Source: Chelatococcus sambhunathii
GTDB taxonomy: Bacteria > Pseudomonadota > Alphaproteobacteria > Rhizobiales > Methylopilaceae
Direction of reading: 5' to 3'
Assembly: GCA_031316315.1 (NCBI GenBank)
Contig: JADBEO010000015.1
Coordinates: 26,726-90,725, forward strand
DNA length: 64,000 nucleotides
Both the position numbers and the translations under genes were made by a program. A model generated the notes under the pieces. That model made no database searches. It saw only the letters and a program-made list of their open reading frames with translations, and was not told where the DNA came from. Below are positions 45,578 to 55,798 of this stretch, piece by piece (positions within the stretch are counted from its first letter, which is position 1; each line of letters starts with the position of its first letter).

Positions 45578-47380
45578 CTACAGCCTCAGCCGCTTGGCGG
45601 CGACGTCCTCCCACATCTGCGCGCCCAGCGGCACGTAGCGACGCTCCACAGGGTGAGCGATGAACAGCGCGTCGGCGACCGCCCGCGGATCGGCGCCTTC
45701 CCGAACGAGGTCCATCTTGCGCGGCTTGAAGGTGCCGGTGACGTCGAGCTCCCGCCCGAGCCGCAGGAACACCGGGCGGGCGAAGGCAGGCAGGCTCGCC
45801 TCGACATGGGCGTGCAGTCCCTCCAGGTCGACGCCGCCGTCCTGGGGCACGATCAGCGCCATGCCGGCCCGGCCGTCATAGCCCGGCGCGGCGACGCCGT
45901 AGACGGTGACGTCCTTGACGCCCGGAAAGACCGAGATCGCCTCCGAGACCTCCGAGGTCGCGACATTCTCGCCGCGCCAACGGAAGGTGTCGCCGATGCG
46001 GTCGACGAAGTAGAAGTAGCCGTCCGCGTCGCGCCGCATGAGGTCGCCGGTGCGGAACCAGCGGTCGCCGCGCTGGAAAGCGTCCTCCAGCACCTTGCGC
46101 TTGGTCGCCTCGGGATCGGCGTAGCCCTCGTAGCGCGCCGAGGGTTTTTTCGGATCGTTCAGGATCAGGCCGATCGCCTCGCCGGCTTCCTCGGGGCCGC
46201 ATTCGATGCAGAACCCGTCCGGCCCGCGCGCCGGCTCGCCCGCCTCGACGTCGAAGCGCACCACCTTCACCGGGAACTTTCGTTTCATATACCAGGGGAT
46301 GCGCCCGATCGCGCCGGGCGTACCGTCGAAATTGAACAGCGCGACGTTGCCCTCCGTCGCGGCGTACCATTCGAGGATCGTCGGGATGCGGAAGCGGCGC
46401 TGGAACTCCGGCCAGACGTCCGGCCTCAGCCCGTTGCCGCAGATGAGCCGCAGGCCATGGCGCGTCTCGGCTTCGCACTCCGGCGAGTGGACGAGGTACC
46501 GGCAAAGCTCGCCGATATATTGCGCGAGCGTCGAGCCGGTCTCCACGACATCGTCCCAGAACCGGCTCGCCTGGAATTTCTCGCGGATGACGACCGAGGC
46601 GCCAGCGATCAGCGGGCTGCCGGCCGCGATCAAGCCGCCGGCGGTGTGGTACATCGGCAGGCAGTCGTACATGCGGTCGGACGGCCTGATCCCCATGACG
46701 CCGTAGAAGCCGTGGGTGATGGCCATCAGCCGGTAGTGGTTGATGTTCGCCGCCTTCGGCATGCCGGTGGTGCCGCTCGTGTAGATGTAGAGCGCCCGGT
46801 CCTCGATGGTGATCTCGGGAAGGTCCTCGGGCGACAGGGCCTCCTGCGACAGCGTCGCGACCGCCTCGTCGACGCGCGGCCAGTCCTCGACGCCCGGGCC
46901 GTGGCGCCACGCGGCCGGCCGCGGCTCGCACGACAGGAACGGGACGGCCGAGGCGTAGGCGCCCTCATGCTCGGCCCCGACGACCACCAGCTTGGGTTCG
47001 ACGATCGAGACATTGTAGGCGAGCGGGGCGCCGCGCAGGTTCGTGTTGAGCAGCGCGACAGCGCCGCCGACGCGGATGACGCCGATCCAGATCGCGAGAT
47101 ATTCCGGCCTGTTCGCCATCAGCAGCGCGACCGTGTCGCCCTTGCCGATCCCGTTCGCCTTCGCCCAGCGGGCGTAGGCGTTGGCGCGCCCGTTGAGCTC
47201 GGCGTAGGTGAAGGTCTCGCGCGCCGAGATCAGCGCCGTGCGCGGCCCGAAGCGCTCGGCGAGCTCGGCGACGACATGCGGGAAGACCCGCGTCCGATCC
47301 CGTCCGATCGGCATCGTCGCCCGCAGCGCGCGCAAAGCGCCGGCAAGGCACCGCAACTCGCGCGCGATACGCGACGGCAT
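45578..47380 (-). CDS. Long-chain acyl-CoA synthetase, FATP-like
   Basis: This 600-residue ANL ligase has the AMP-binding motif YTSGTTGMPKAANINHYR, YAATEGNVALFNFDG, and the adenylation hinge RTGDLMRRDADGYFYFVDR, then GDTFRWRGENV. The latter, with VEASLPAFARPVFLRL and TGTFKPRK at the end, is typical of the FATP/very-long-chain acyl-CoA synthetase branch. It activates long-chain fatty acids for uptake or degradation. ATG 47380; it follows the CobW gene by 111 bp on the same strand. Confidence 0.92.
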   Translation of the reverse strand: MPSRIARELRCLAGALRALRATMPIGRDRTRVFPHVVAELAERFGPRTALISARETFTYAELNGRANAYARWAKANGIGKGDTVALLMANRPEYLAIWIGVIRVGGAVALLNTNLRGAPLAYNVSIVEPKLVVVGAEHEGAYASAVPFLSCEPRPAAWRHGPGVEDWPRVDEAVATLSQEALSPEDLPEITIEDRALYIYTSGTTGMPKAANINHYRLMAITHGFYGVMGIRPSDRMYDCLPMYHTAGGLIAAGSPLIAGASVVIREKFQASRFWDDVVETGSTLAQYIGELCRYLVHSPECEAETRHGLRLICGNGLRPDVWPEFQRRFRIPTILEWYAATEGNVALFNFDGTPGAIGRIPWYMKRKFPVKVVRFDVEAGEPARGPDGFCIECGPEEAGEAIGLILNDPKKPSARYEGYADPEATKRKVLEDAFQRGDRWFRTGDLMRRDADGYFYFVDRIGDTFRWRGENVATSEVSEAISVFPGVKDVTVYGVAAPGYDGRAGMALIVPQDGGVDLEGLHAHVEASLPAFARPVFLRLGRELDVTGTFKPRKMDLVREGADPRAVADALFIAHPVERRYVPLGAQMWEDVAAKRLRL

Positions 47381-47491
47381 AGGGGCTCCTGCTTCGCGCC
47401 CGCTCGACCGATTCCGGCTCGGGCGTCTGTTTGAGGCGCATCAAGCCTTGCAGGGCCTGCCGTGTCCAGTCGACGCTCGTCGAGATCGACA

Positions 47492-48538
47492 TCAGGCGAA
47501 CAGTCCGCCGGCGCGCGGGGCGAGGGGATTTTCAAGCAGCGCCGCACTGTCCGCGCGGTCGGGCGCCGTCTGTCCGGCGAAGGCGGCGTACAGCCCGGCG
47601 AGCAGGTCCGGCGCAAGACCCTCGCCGATCGCGACGAGGCGGCTGCGCGGGTCCCCGTCCGGCCAACTGTCGAGGAACCGCGGCTCGGAGAAGACATGCC
47701 GCACGCCCTGCAGGACGAGCGGGCGGCCGGGCTCCTCGACGATCCTCACCAGCCCCTTCAGCCGCAGCAGTTTCGGGCCATGCGCCGAACGCAGGAGCTC
47801 GACGAAGAGGTCGTAGGACCGCCGCGTGAGGGCCGCTTCGCTGACGAGCGAGATCGTTGAGACGTCGCCGTGCCCGGTCGGGGGCTGATCGAGGTCCCGG
47901 ACGCGGATCGGCGGCTCGGCGATCAGCGCCTGCGCGCCGACTTCGCCCGAGATCACGATCTCCGCCGCAGGGGCGATCCTTCCGATCGTCGCCCGCGCCG
48001 CCGAGAGCTGGTCCGTGTCCGCGACGTCGGTCTTGGTCAGGACGATCCGGTCCGCCATCGCGAGCTGCCGGCGCGCCTCCTCATGGCGCTCGACGACCGC
48101 GGGTCCGTCGACGGCGTCGAAGGCCGTGACCACCGCGGCGAGGCGGTAGCGCATGGCGAGATAGGGATGCAGCGTCAGCGTCTGCAGGATCGGGATGGGA
48201 TCGGCGAGCCCGCTCGTCTCGATCACGAGACGCGCGAAGGGCGGGATACGACCATTGTCGCGCGCCCTCAGCAGGTCTTCCAGCGTCCGGATCAGGTCGC
48301 CGCGCATCGAGCAGCACAGGCACCCGCCGGCCAGCGCGACGATCCCGTCGGCGACGTGCTCGACGAGCAGATGGTCGATCCCGACCTCGCCGGCCTCGTT
48401 GACGACCACCGCCGCGTCGGCGAGCGCGGGATCGCGCAGCAGACGATTCAGCAGCGTCGTCTTGCCGGCGCCGAGGAAGCCGGTGAGGACGGTCAGGGGG
48501 ATCGGCGCGGGCGCGGTCTTGGGCGGCATTCGCCTCAT
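47492..48538 (-). CDS. CobW/COG0523-family GTP-binding metallochaperone
   Basis: This 348-residue G3E GTPase has Walker A GFLGAGKTTLLNRLL, the metal-binding C-x-C-C in GGCLCCSMRGDL, switch glutamates (VVVNEAGEVGID), ETSGLADP and the base-recognition motif LTKTDV. The CobW C-terminal domain follows. These proteins deliver zinc, cobalt or other metals to clients; the client is not evident here. ATG 48538, with ATG 48529 as an alternative. It lies between a DacC-type carboxypeptidase and an acyl-CoA synthetase gene. Confidence 0.92.
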   Translation of the reverse strand: MRRMPPKTAPAPIPLTVLTGFLGAGKTTLLNRLLRDPALADAAVVVNEAGEVGIDHLLVEHVADGIVALAGGCLCCSMRGDLIRTLEDLLRARDNGRIPPFARLVIETSGLADPIPILQTLTLHPYLAMRYRLAAVVTAFDAVDGPAVVERHEEARRQLAMADRIVLTKTDVADTDQLSAARATIGRIAPAAEIVISGEVGAQALIAEPPIRVRDLDQPPTGHGDVSTISLVSEAALTRRSYDLFVELLRSAHGPKLLRLKGLVRIVEEPGRPLVLQGVRHVFSEPRFLDSWPDGDPRSRLVAIGEGLAPDLLAGLYAAFAGQTAPDRADSAALLENPLAPRAGGLFA

Positions 48539-48598
48539 GTGCGTCGGCGTCGTGGTGCAGGCAAGGCTCTGAGCTCGAGGAGCGCCGCAGCCTGAGGC

Positions 48599-49876
48599 TC
48601 AAAGCGCTCCGGCGGGCTTGGCGCCGACGGCCGCGTTCATCCCGGCGGAAGGCTCGAGCTCGATCTTCACGCGGCCGGTCTTGGTCTTCGACGCGGCCGG
48701 CTTCTTGTCGGCGGCGCCGGCCTTGCCCTTGGCCGGCTTCTGGGCCGCTTTCGCCGCTGGCTTCTTGCCGCCGGGCGTGGAGGCCAGGGCGGGCGGCTTG
48801 GCGGCCGCGGGCGCGTCCTCGTCGATCCCGCTCGGCTCCGGCTGCGCATCCGGCTTGCCGGGCGCGGGCGTGGCGTAGACCATCACGGGCGACACGGGCG
48901 GTTTCGACATCAGCGCCGGTGCCCAGGGGTGGTTCTCCAGCATCAGCCGCCGGGCCTTGCGAATCTGCGCGCCGGTCTTGCCGCACATGTCCTCGCGCAG
49001 GTCGACCGGGAAGGCGGCGGTGACGGAGGGCAGGGTCGTGAGCGTGCCGACGGCCTTGGTCGCGGCCCAGCCGCGCTCGAAGGCGTCGACGGCGGTCTCC
49101 GACCTTTCGAGCGGGGAGTACGCGCCGAGCACAACGGTGACGAGCCGGCGCCCGCCGCGCGTCGCCGTGGCGACGACGTTGTAGCCGGACGAGCAGACAT
49201 AGCCGGTCTTCATCCCGTCAGTGCCGGGATAGCGGCCCATCAGCCCGTTGTGGTTGCGCATCGTGCGCTGGCCGATCTTGATGGCGTTGAGCGCGAACAG
49301 CCCGGCCATGTCCGGATGGTCGCGGTAGAGCGCGGCGGCGAGCAGGGCCATGTCGCGCGCGGTGGTGCGCTGCAGGTCCGGGCCGGGCCTCACCGGCAGG
49401 CCGTTCGGATTGACGAAGTTGCTGCCGCTCATGCCGATTTGGCGCGCCGTGCGGTTCATCTCGACGACGAACGCCTCGACCGAGCCGGACACGCCCTCAG
49501 CCAGGATGAAGGCGATGTCGTTGGCCGACTGCACCATCAGCATCTTGAGCGCGTCGTCGACCGTCACGGTCTGGCCGACCTGGAAGCCCATCTTGCTCGG
49601 CGGCTCCTTCTGGGCGCGCTCGGTGTAGACGAGCGGCGTCTGCAGCTGGAGCTTCCCGGCCTTGACGGCGTTGAGGACCACATAGGTGGTCATCAGCTTG
49701 GTGAGCGAGGCCGGATACCAGGGCGTGGTCGCCTCGCGCGCCTCGAGCACCTGTCCGGTCGCGATGTCGGCGACGAGCAGCGGCGCCGCCGAGGCGGCCT
49801 CGGCGCCTCCGACGCCCGCAAGGAACGCGAACAGACATGCCGCGGCGCGGCGGCGGATCGACGTCGTCTTCGGCAA
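48599..49876 (-). CDS. dacC: D-alanyl-D-alanine carboxypeptidase (PBP5/DacC type)
   Basis: This 425-residue low-molecular-mass penicillin-binding protein trims pentapeptide side chains. It has a signal peptide (RRAAACLFAFLAGVGGAEAA), then the SxxK serine in PASLTKLMTT, SAN in VQSANDIAFI and KTG in DGMKTGYVCSS. The C-terminus is a long Lys/Ala/Pro-rich tail, unusual for DacC but common in Hyphomicrobiales. I chose TTG 49876, right before the signal peptide with a GGA element upstream; a longer frame starts at TTG 49972 and would overlap ndvA. Confidence 0.88.
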   Translation of the reverse strand: MPKTTSIRRRAAACLFAFLAGVGGAEAASAAPLLVADIATGQVLEAREATTPWYPASLTKLMTTYVVLNAVKAGKLQLQTPLVYTERAQKEPPSKMGFQVGQTVTVDDALKMLMVQSANDIAFILAEGVSGSVEAFVVEMNRTARQIGMSGSNFVNPNGLPVRPGPDLQRTTARDMALLAAALYRDHPDMAGLFALNAIKIGQRTMRNHNGLMGRYPGTDGMKTGYVCSSGYNVVATATRGGRRLVTVVLGAYSPLERSETAVDAFERGWAATKAVGTLTTLPSVTAAFPVDLREDMCGKTGAQIRKARRLMLENHPWAPALMSKPPVSPVMVYATPAPGKPDAQPEPSGIDEDAPAAAKPPALASTPGGKKPAAKAAQKPAKGKAGAADKKPAASKTKTGRVKIELEPSAGMNAAVGAKPAGAL

Positions 49877-49946
49877 ACTCGACCGTCCAAACTCGTGAAG
49901 AGGGCGGCGATCCGCCCGCGTCAGCGCCCGTTTCGGAGCGACATGC

Positions 49947-51806
49947 TTAACCGCCGATCGCGGGATTGCCAATCACGCGCTCTCGACCCGCTTTCTGCGC
50001 CTTAGCGCCATGACTGAGCTCCTGGGCCGCCACGAGCCTGGCGAAGGCGCCGCCGGCGCTCGCGAGCTCGTCGAACGGGCCGCGCTCAACGACCCGTCCG
50101 CGCTCAAACACCAGCACGAGGTCGGCGCTTCTGACCGTCGCGAGCCGATGAGCGATGACGAGCGTGGTGCGGCCCTCGCGCGCATGCTCCAGCGCGGCCT
50201 GCACGCGCGCTTCAGTGCCGGCGTCGAGCGCGCTGGTCGCCTCGTCGAGCACGAGGATCGGCGGGTCCTTGAGCAGGGCGCGGGCGATCGCGAGGCGCTG
50301 CCGCTCGCCGCCCGAAAGCGAGGCGCCGCGCTCGCCGAGAACCGAGTCGAAGCCCTCCGGCAGGCGCCGCACGACGTCGAGCACCTCGGCCTTCTCGCAG
50401 GCGGCCTCGAGTTCGGCCTCGGTCGCGTCCTCCTTGCCGACCAGCAGGTTCGCGCGGATCGAGCGCGCGAACAGCATCGGCTCCTGAAACACGACGCCGA
50501 TGTTCCGCCTCAGCCCGTCGAGCGTCATGTCGCGGATGTCCACGCCGTCGATGGTTATGCGGCCTTCGAGCGGATCGAAGGCTCGGTGCAGCAGCGACAG
50601 CGCGGTCGACTTTCCCGACCCGGTCGCCCCGACCAGCGCGACCGTCTGGCCGGGCCTGGCCTCGAAGGAGACGTCGACCAGCGTCGGGCGGCTCGGCTCG
50701 TAGTGGAAAAAGACGTTCTCGAACGCGATGTCGCCCCTGAGCCGGCCGGGATCGGTCGCGCCGGGCCGCTCGGCGACATCGGGGATCGCGTCCGCGATAT
50801 CGAGCATCTCGCCGATGCGCGGCGCGTTGGTCATCAGCAGATTGATGAGCTGCACCGCCTCGCCGAGCTTGCCGATGGTGAGCGTCGCCAGCGCCGCGAA
50901 CGTGACGATATCGCCGACGCTCGCGAGCCCGTTGGCGTTGAGCCATGCGCCGCCGACCACGACGCAGAGCACGGTCAGCGTGCCGGCGGCCGGCGTGGCG
51001 GCCGTGGCGTAGGCCCACCAGGACAGGACCGGCATCTGCGCGTCGAGCAACCGCTGCATCACCGCGCCAAGCGAGGTCATCTCCGACCTCATCCGCGCGA
51101 AGCTCTGCACCACGGCGACCTGGGCGATCGCATCTGCCGCCTGCTGGGCCACGTCGGAGTGATAAGCCTCGACATCCTCCTGCCGGGTCTGGGTGTTGCG
51201 CATCAGAATGGTGAGCGCGATGCCGAACAGGATCACCAGCGCGATCAGGATCAGGCCGAGCCACAGGTTCAGCATCAGGCTGGCGGGCAGCAGCGCGACG
51301 AGGCCGATCAGCGTTGCGCAGCCGGAGCGGAAGAAGGTCAGCCAGACGTCGGCGAGCGAGTTCGTGCCGACGGCGAGCGCCTTCACGATGCGGCCCGAAT
51401 GGGTCTTGCGGTGCCAGCTGAGCGACAGGCCGAGCGTGTGGCCGAACACCTCCGTCATGGCGGCGAGCCGGCGGCGGTGGGCCAGCCGGTCGGCGTGGAG
51501 GCCGACGACCACGCGCCCGGCGATCGCGGCGAGCGCGATCGCGGCCCAGACCAGCGCGATCTGCATGATGCCGGCGCCGCCCTTGGTGAGGCGGTCGATG
51601 ATCTGGCCGAACAGCACCGGCTCGGCGAAGGCCGCGCCCGCGAGCGCGACATTCGCGGCCACCATCCCGGCGGCGAGCTTCTTCTCGTTCCCGAGCAGCG
51701 CGATCGTGCGCCGGTAGACGACGAACGTGCCGCGCCTGCGTTTCGGGGCGGCCTGGGTCTCGACAGGAGAGAGGGGTTTTGCGTCCACGGAGCGTGTTTG
51801 ACGCAT
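49947..51806 (-). CDS. ndvA: Cyclic beta-1,2-glucan exporter (NdvA/ChvA-type ABC)
   Basis: This 619-residue protein is a fused membrane and ATPase ABC exporter. Six membrane helices cover about 30-320, with the typical LSLSWHRKTHSGRIVKALAV loop. The nucleotide-binding domain follows: Walker A VGATGSGKSTA, signature LSGGERQRLA, Walker B ILVLDEATSALD. Length and the region AYATAATPAAGTLTVLCVVV match glucan exporters. Cyclic glucans support osmotic adaptation and host contact in Rhizobiales. ATG 51806 has AAGG at a good distance; GTG 51824 is an in-frame alternative. Confidence 0.9.
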   Translation of the reverse strand: MRQTRSVDAKPLSPVETQAAPKRRRGTFVVYRRTIALLGNEKKLAAGMVAANVALAGAAFAEPVLFGQIIDRLTKGGAGIMQIALVWAAIALAAIAGRVVVGLHADRLAHRRRLAAMTEVFGHTLGLSLSWHRKTHSGRIVKALAVGTNSLADVWLTFFRSGCATLIGLVALLPASLMLNLWLGLILIALVILFGIALTILMRNTQTRQEDVEAYHSDVAQQAADAIAQVAVVQSFARMRSEMTSLGAVMQRLLDAQMPVLSWWAYATAATPAAGTLTVLCVVVGGAWLNANGLASVGDIVTFAALATLTIGKLGEAVQLINLLMTNAPRIGEMLDIADAIPDVAERPGATDPGRLRGDIAFENVFFHYEPSRPTLVDVSFEARPGQTVALVGATGSGKSTALSLLHRAFDPLEGRITIDGVDIRDMTLDGLRRNIGVVFQEPMLFARSIRANLLVGKEDATEAELEAACEKAEVLDVVRRLPEGFDSVLGERGASLSGGERQRLAIARALLKDPPILVLDEATSALDAGTEARVQAALEHAREGRTTLVIAHRLATVRSADLVLVFERGRVVERGPFDELASAGGAFARLVAAQELSHGAKAQKAGRERVIGNPAIGG

Positions 51807-51824
51807 CAGGCGCGCCTTCGCCAC

Positions 51825-52002
51825 CCCCTCCGCGGAAGAAGGGTCTCGGTAACTTCGGCTAAGAAACCGTTACGGATTCGAGCTCTGGTTAACCGGTTGT
51901 TTACCCTGCCGGTAAAAAAGTCGGCGACGGTCGACGGCGCATTGCGTCGCGAGATCGAACCGACCTCGCAGCAACTCCTGCGAGGCGCTCGAGGTGAAGC
52001 CA
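51825..52002. promoter_or_regulatory. Divergent promoter gap between ndvA and podJ-like gene, CtrA-like half-sites
   Basis: Within this gap, 51889-51903 reads TTAA, seven bases, TTTA, one mismatch from the CtrA site TTAA-N7-TTAA, and TTTACC at 51900-51905 pairs with GGTAAA in the following bases. CtrA controls polarity genes in alphaproteobacteria, and the downstream gene is PodJ-like, so a CtrA link is plausible but unproven. Confidence 0.4.
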
Positions 52003-55000
52003 ATGAGCGTGAGCGACTCCTGGGCGAAAAGCGGCGGACGTTCCTCCTCCGATCGCGGCGCCGACCGGCGGCTGGCCGATCTGGCCGACCGCCTCGCTGA
52101 CGCAAGACGCGCGGGCGACCCGGCGCCCGAAGAGCTCGAGCGCCTTGTCGACCTGCTGGCGCGAAGCGAGATCGATCCCGGCGAGCGGCTGACGAGCGCG
52201 CTGGAAGGCTTCGCTCGGCTCTCGGAAGAGCGCCGCTCCGGCATGTCCCATGACCGCGCCAGCGAAGATCGCGCCGGCGCGCGCCCGGCGCCCGCTTATC
52301 CGCCCCGGGAAGAGGCGCGTCCGCGTCCGCCGGCTCCAGGGGAGCTCGAGCGCAGCATCGCCGAATTCGCCAAAATTCTTCCGGAAACGCGCTCCGCCGA
52401 GCGCCGCCCCGTCGAGGAGCGCCGGAGCTCCGAGCCGGCCCGGCCCGCGCCGAAGCCTGAAGCGCCCGTGTCGTCGCTGCGCTCGGCGCTCGCGGAGATT
52501 TCCGCGCGTCAGCAGGCGCTCGACTTAGATCCCGAACCGCCAGTCCGCAGGTCGCCCGACGCGGCGCCTGCGCCCCGCGCGGAGCCTGCGCCGCGGCCGT
52601 CCTCCGGCTCTTATTCCGGCGCGCCGAAGTCCTACCGCTACGCGGCCGCGGAACGTCCGGCGCCTGCCCCCGATCCGATTCCGCCGGCGGCGCTGCAAGA
52701 GCTTCGTGGCGAAATCGACCGTCTCGGCAATTCCGTCGCAGACCTGCCGACGCGCGCCGAGATCGACCGGATGACGCGTGAGATGTCGGATCTCGCCAAG
52801 CGTCTGTCGGAGGACAGGCCGGCTCGCCTCGACCGCGACTCCCTTTCGGCCATCGACCAACTCGTCACCGAGGTCGACCGCATGCGGTCCGAGGCCGCGA
52901 GCCCGCAGATGATCACCAAGCTCGCCGAGGAGCTTCACGCGATCTCGACGCGGCTCGACGCGATCGGCCCGCGCAATGCGAGCGCGATCGAGGCGCTGGC
53001 GCGGCGCGTCGAGGATATCCGCAGCGAGCTGGACCATTTCCCGCGTCTGTCCGCGGTGGACGCGGTCGCGGTCGAGATCCAGACCCTGATCGCACGGCTC
53101 GACGCGCAGGAAGCCGCAGTCGCGCCGACGCGCGAGGCCGTCGTCGGCCTCGCGGGACGTGTCCAGGCGCTCGACGGGCGCATCGCCGCCATTGCGGACG
53201 CGACCGCCGCGCGCGACGAGGCGCTGGAGCGCATCAACGCCACCATTCGTTCCGAGCTCGACAGCCTGCCGCGCGCGGAGGCCGTGTCGGACCTCGGCCG
53301 CCAGATCGACGCGCTGACGGAAGGTCTGAAGTCGCGCTCCGCGATCGGGCCGGCGCTGAAGGCCGTCGAAGGCCTCGCCGGCAAGGTGGAGGCGCTCGAC
53401 GGCAAGATCGCCGCCGCTGCGCGTCCCGAAATGTTCGAGGGTCTCGGCCGCCGGATCGATTCGCTGGATGAGAAAATCTCGTCCTTCGCCCCGGCCCGGC
53501 CGGATGCTTTCGACGGGCTCAGCCGCCAGATCGAGGCGCTGACGCATCACATCGCGGAGGAGCGCCGCACGCCAGCGGTCCTCGGGCTCGATGAGCTGTC
53601 GGCGCGGATCGAGCGGCTCACCGAGCAGCTCGAAGCCGATCGTCAGAGCGACGCCGGCGCCCGGATCGAGGACGTGACCGCCCGCATCGCGGATCTCGGC
53701 GAGCGCTTCGACACCATGGCCGCGGCGACCCGGGCCCGCGGAGCCGCCTTCGAACAGGTCGAGGAGTCGGTTCGCGCCATCGCAGCGCAGATGCTGTCGC
53801 CCACGCCCTTCGAAGCTTCAGGCGCGCTCGAGTCCGAGTTGGTGCGGATCGTCGAGGGTCTCGCCCAAAACGGCGCGCGCATCGAAGACCTTCACGCAGC
53901 TTTCGGCGGGCTCGCCTCCAGGATCGAGCGCAGCTGCGCCGATCTCGGCGCCCATGCGGCCGAGACGGCTGCGACGGCGGCGCGAAACGCGCTCGTGGCG
54001 GATGCGTCGGGCGGCCGGCTCGAAAGCGAGCTCGCTTCGGCGCTGGCCGACATGCGCGCCTCGTCCGCGCAGAGCGAGCGGCGCGCCGCCGACGCGCTTG
54101 ACGCCGTTCGTTCGACGCTCGAGCGGATGCTCGACCGGCTGGAGAACCAGCCCGGACCCGCCTATCCGGAGCCGGCCGAGCCGCGCCTCCGTTTCGGACG
54201 GGACGCCGAGCCGGAGGTCGAGAACGCGACCGAAGCGGCGCGCGCCGCCGCGCGTCGCGCGATGGAGGAGATCGCCGACGCGGAGCCGCCGGCGACCGTC
54301 CGGGCGCGGCGCGCCGACGACGCGCCGACGTTCCATTCCGGCGTCGGCGATTTCGGTCCGGACGACCCGATCGAGCCGGGCGCGGGACTGCCGCGCGCCG
54401 AACACCAGCCGCCGGCCCCAGCCGCTCAGTCCACCGCTTCGCTGATCGCCTCGGCGCGCCGCGCGACGATGCAGGGCGCTGCGGAACCGCTCGTCGAGCC
54501 GCGGCCGGAAGCCGGAGAAGTCGAGAAATCCGCGCCTTTCGCCGGCGCGCTCGGAGCGCTCAAGCAGCGCAAGCGCCCCGTGCTGCTCGGCGTCGCGGCC
54601 ATCCTCATCGTGCTTTCCGCGCTCTATCTCGCGAGCGGGATGTCCGGCGAGCCCGAGCCCGCGCCGACGCCCCCCGCGCCCCAGTCTCGTCTCGCCCCGT
54701 CCGAGCAGCCGCGCGTCGCGCCGGCCGTTCCGGCGCCGCAGAAGGAGGCCCAGGCCGACCCGGCCGTTGAGGAGCCGAAAGCGGAGGACGCGCGTGCGCT
54801 TGCTGCCGATGAGCCGCCGGCGCCGAAGGCGACGGAGCCACGCGCGGTCGCGCAGGGTCCCGCCAGCGATCTCGATCGCGCGGCGCCTCCCAAAGCGCCG
54901 GCCCGCGACCTAACGAGTTTCGCTTTCGCCGAAGCGGGCGCGGCCGCGGCCAAGTCCCGCACGGACTGGAAGGCCGCCGATCCCGCCGTGACGGGCTCAA

Positions 55001-55698
55001 TCTCGCGCGATGCCTTCGCCTTGCCGGACGAGATCGGCGGGCCGACCCTGAGATCCCGCGCCAAGGCGGGCGACGCCGCGGCCGAGCTCGAGATCGGCGA
55101 CCGGCTGCTCGACGGCCGCAACGTCCCGGCAGACCCGGCCGCCGCGGCGCGCTGGTTCGAGAAGGCCGCGGCGCAAGGTTCCGCGCCCGCGCAGCACCGG
55201 CTCGGCAGCCTCTACGAGAAGGGCCGCGGCGTTGCCCGCGACGTCGCCGCCGCCCGCCGCTGGTATGAGCAGGCGGCCGCCTCCGGAAACGTGCGCGCCA
55301 TGCACAATCTCGGCGTCGTCCATGCCGAGGGGGGCCTCGGCAAGCCTGATTACGGCGCGGCGATCGTTTGGTTCCGCATGGCCGCGGAACGCGGCCTGCA
55401 GGACAGCGCCTACAACCTCGCGGTGCTCGAGGCGCGCGGCCTCGGGGGCAAGCGCGATCTGGTCGAGGCCTACAAGTGGTTCTCCGTCGCCGCCGAACAG
55501 GGCGACCAGGACGCCGCCAGGAAGCGCGACGAGGTCGGAAAGGCGCTGGGCTCGTCCGTCGGCGTCGCCAAGGCCGCCGTCGCCGCCTTCACGCCGAAGC
55601 CGATCGATCCGGCCGCGAACGATCCCGAAACGCCGCCCGGCGGTTGGGACCGCGCGACGGCGCGCAGCGAGACCGGACCCCGAACCGCCTCGCGCTGA
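52003..55698 (+). CDS. podJ: PodJ-like polar organising protein (coiled coil, TM, Sel1 repeats)
   Basis: This 1231-residue protein has a long cytoplasmic Arg/Pro-rich and coiled-coil region (about 1-850), one membrane helix near 858-880 (PVLLGVAAILIVLSALYLAS), a Pro/Ala periplasmic linker, and three to four Sel1 repeats near 1015-1170 (AAARWFEKAAAQGSAPAQHR; AARRWYEQAAASGNVRAMHN). This order matches PodJ, which organises the old or new cell pole. A C-terminal peptidoglycan-binding domain, present in Caulobacter PodJ, was not seen. ATG 52003 has GAGG 8 bases upstream. It lies divergent to ndvA. Confidence 0.75.
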   Translation: MSVSDSWAKSGGRSSSDRGADRRLADLADRLADARRAGDPAPEELERLVDLLARSEIDPGERLTSALEGFARLSEERRSGMSHDRASEDRAGARPAPAYPPREEARPRPPAPGELERSIAEFAKILPETRSAERRPVEERRSSEPARPAPKPEAPVSSLRSALAEISARQQALDLDPEPPVRRSPDAAPAPRAEPAPRPSSGSYSGAPKSYRYAAAERPAPAPDPIPPAALQELRGEIDRLGNSVADLPTRAEIDRMTREMSDLAKRLSEDRPARLDRDSLSAIDQLVTEVDRMRSEAASPQMITKLAEELHAISTRLDAIGPRNASAIEALARRVEDIRSELDHFPRLSAVDAVAVEIQTLIARLDAQEAAVAPTREAVVGLAGRVQALDGRIAAIADATAARDEALERINATIRSELDSLPRAEAVSDLGRQIDALTEGLKSRSAIGPALKAVEGLAGKVEALDGKIAAAARPEMFEGLGRRIDSLDEKISSFAPARPDAFDGLSRQIEALTHHIAEERRTPAVLGLDELSARIERLTEQLEADRQSDAGARIEDVTARIADLGERFDTMAAATRARGAAFEQVEESVRAIAAQMLSPTPFEASGALESELVRIVEGLAQNGARIEDLHAAFGGLASRIERSCADLGAHAAETAATAARNALVADASGGRLESELASALADMRASSAQSERRAADALDAVRSTLERMLDRLENQPGPAYPEPAEPRLRFGRDAEPEVENATEAARAAARRAMEEIADAEPPATVRARRADDAPTFHSGVGDFGPDDPIEPGAGLPRAEHQPPAPAAQSTASLIASARRATMQGAAEPLVEPRPEAGEVEKSAPFAGALGALKQRKRPVLLGVAAILIVLSALYLASGMSGEPEPAPTPPAPQSRLAPSEQPRVAPAVPAPQKEAQADPAVEEPKAEDARALAADEPPAPKATEPRAVAQGPASDLDRAAPPKAPARDLTSFAFAEAGAAAAKSRTDWKAADPAVTGSISRDAFALPDEIGGPTLRSRAKAGDAAAELEIGDRLLDGRNVPADPAAAARWFEKAAAQGSAPAQHRLGSLYEKGRGVARDVAAARRWYEQAAASGNVRAMHNLGVVHAEGGLGKPDYGAAIVWFRMAAERGLQDSAYNLAVLEARGLGGKRDLVEAYKWFSVAAEQGDQDAARKRDEVGKALGSSVGVAKAAVAAFTPKPIDPAANDPETPPGGWDRATARSETGPRTASR

Positions 55699-55798
55699 TC
55701 GGAGGTGCGCGGCGACCGGGGGACTTGACCGCGGCGCCGCCTGCCGCCTCTTGAAGGCTCCGGCCGTCGTGCGGCCGGAGCTCGGCGTCCGGACGCGC

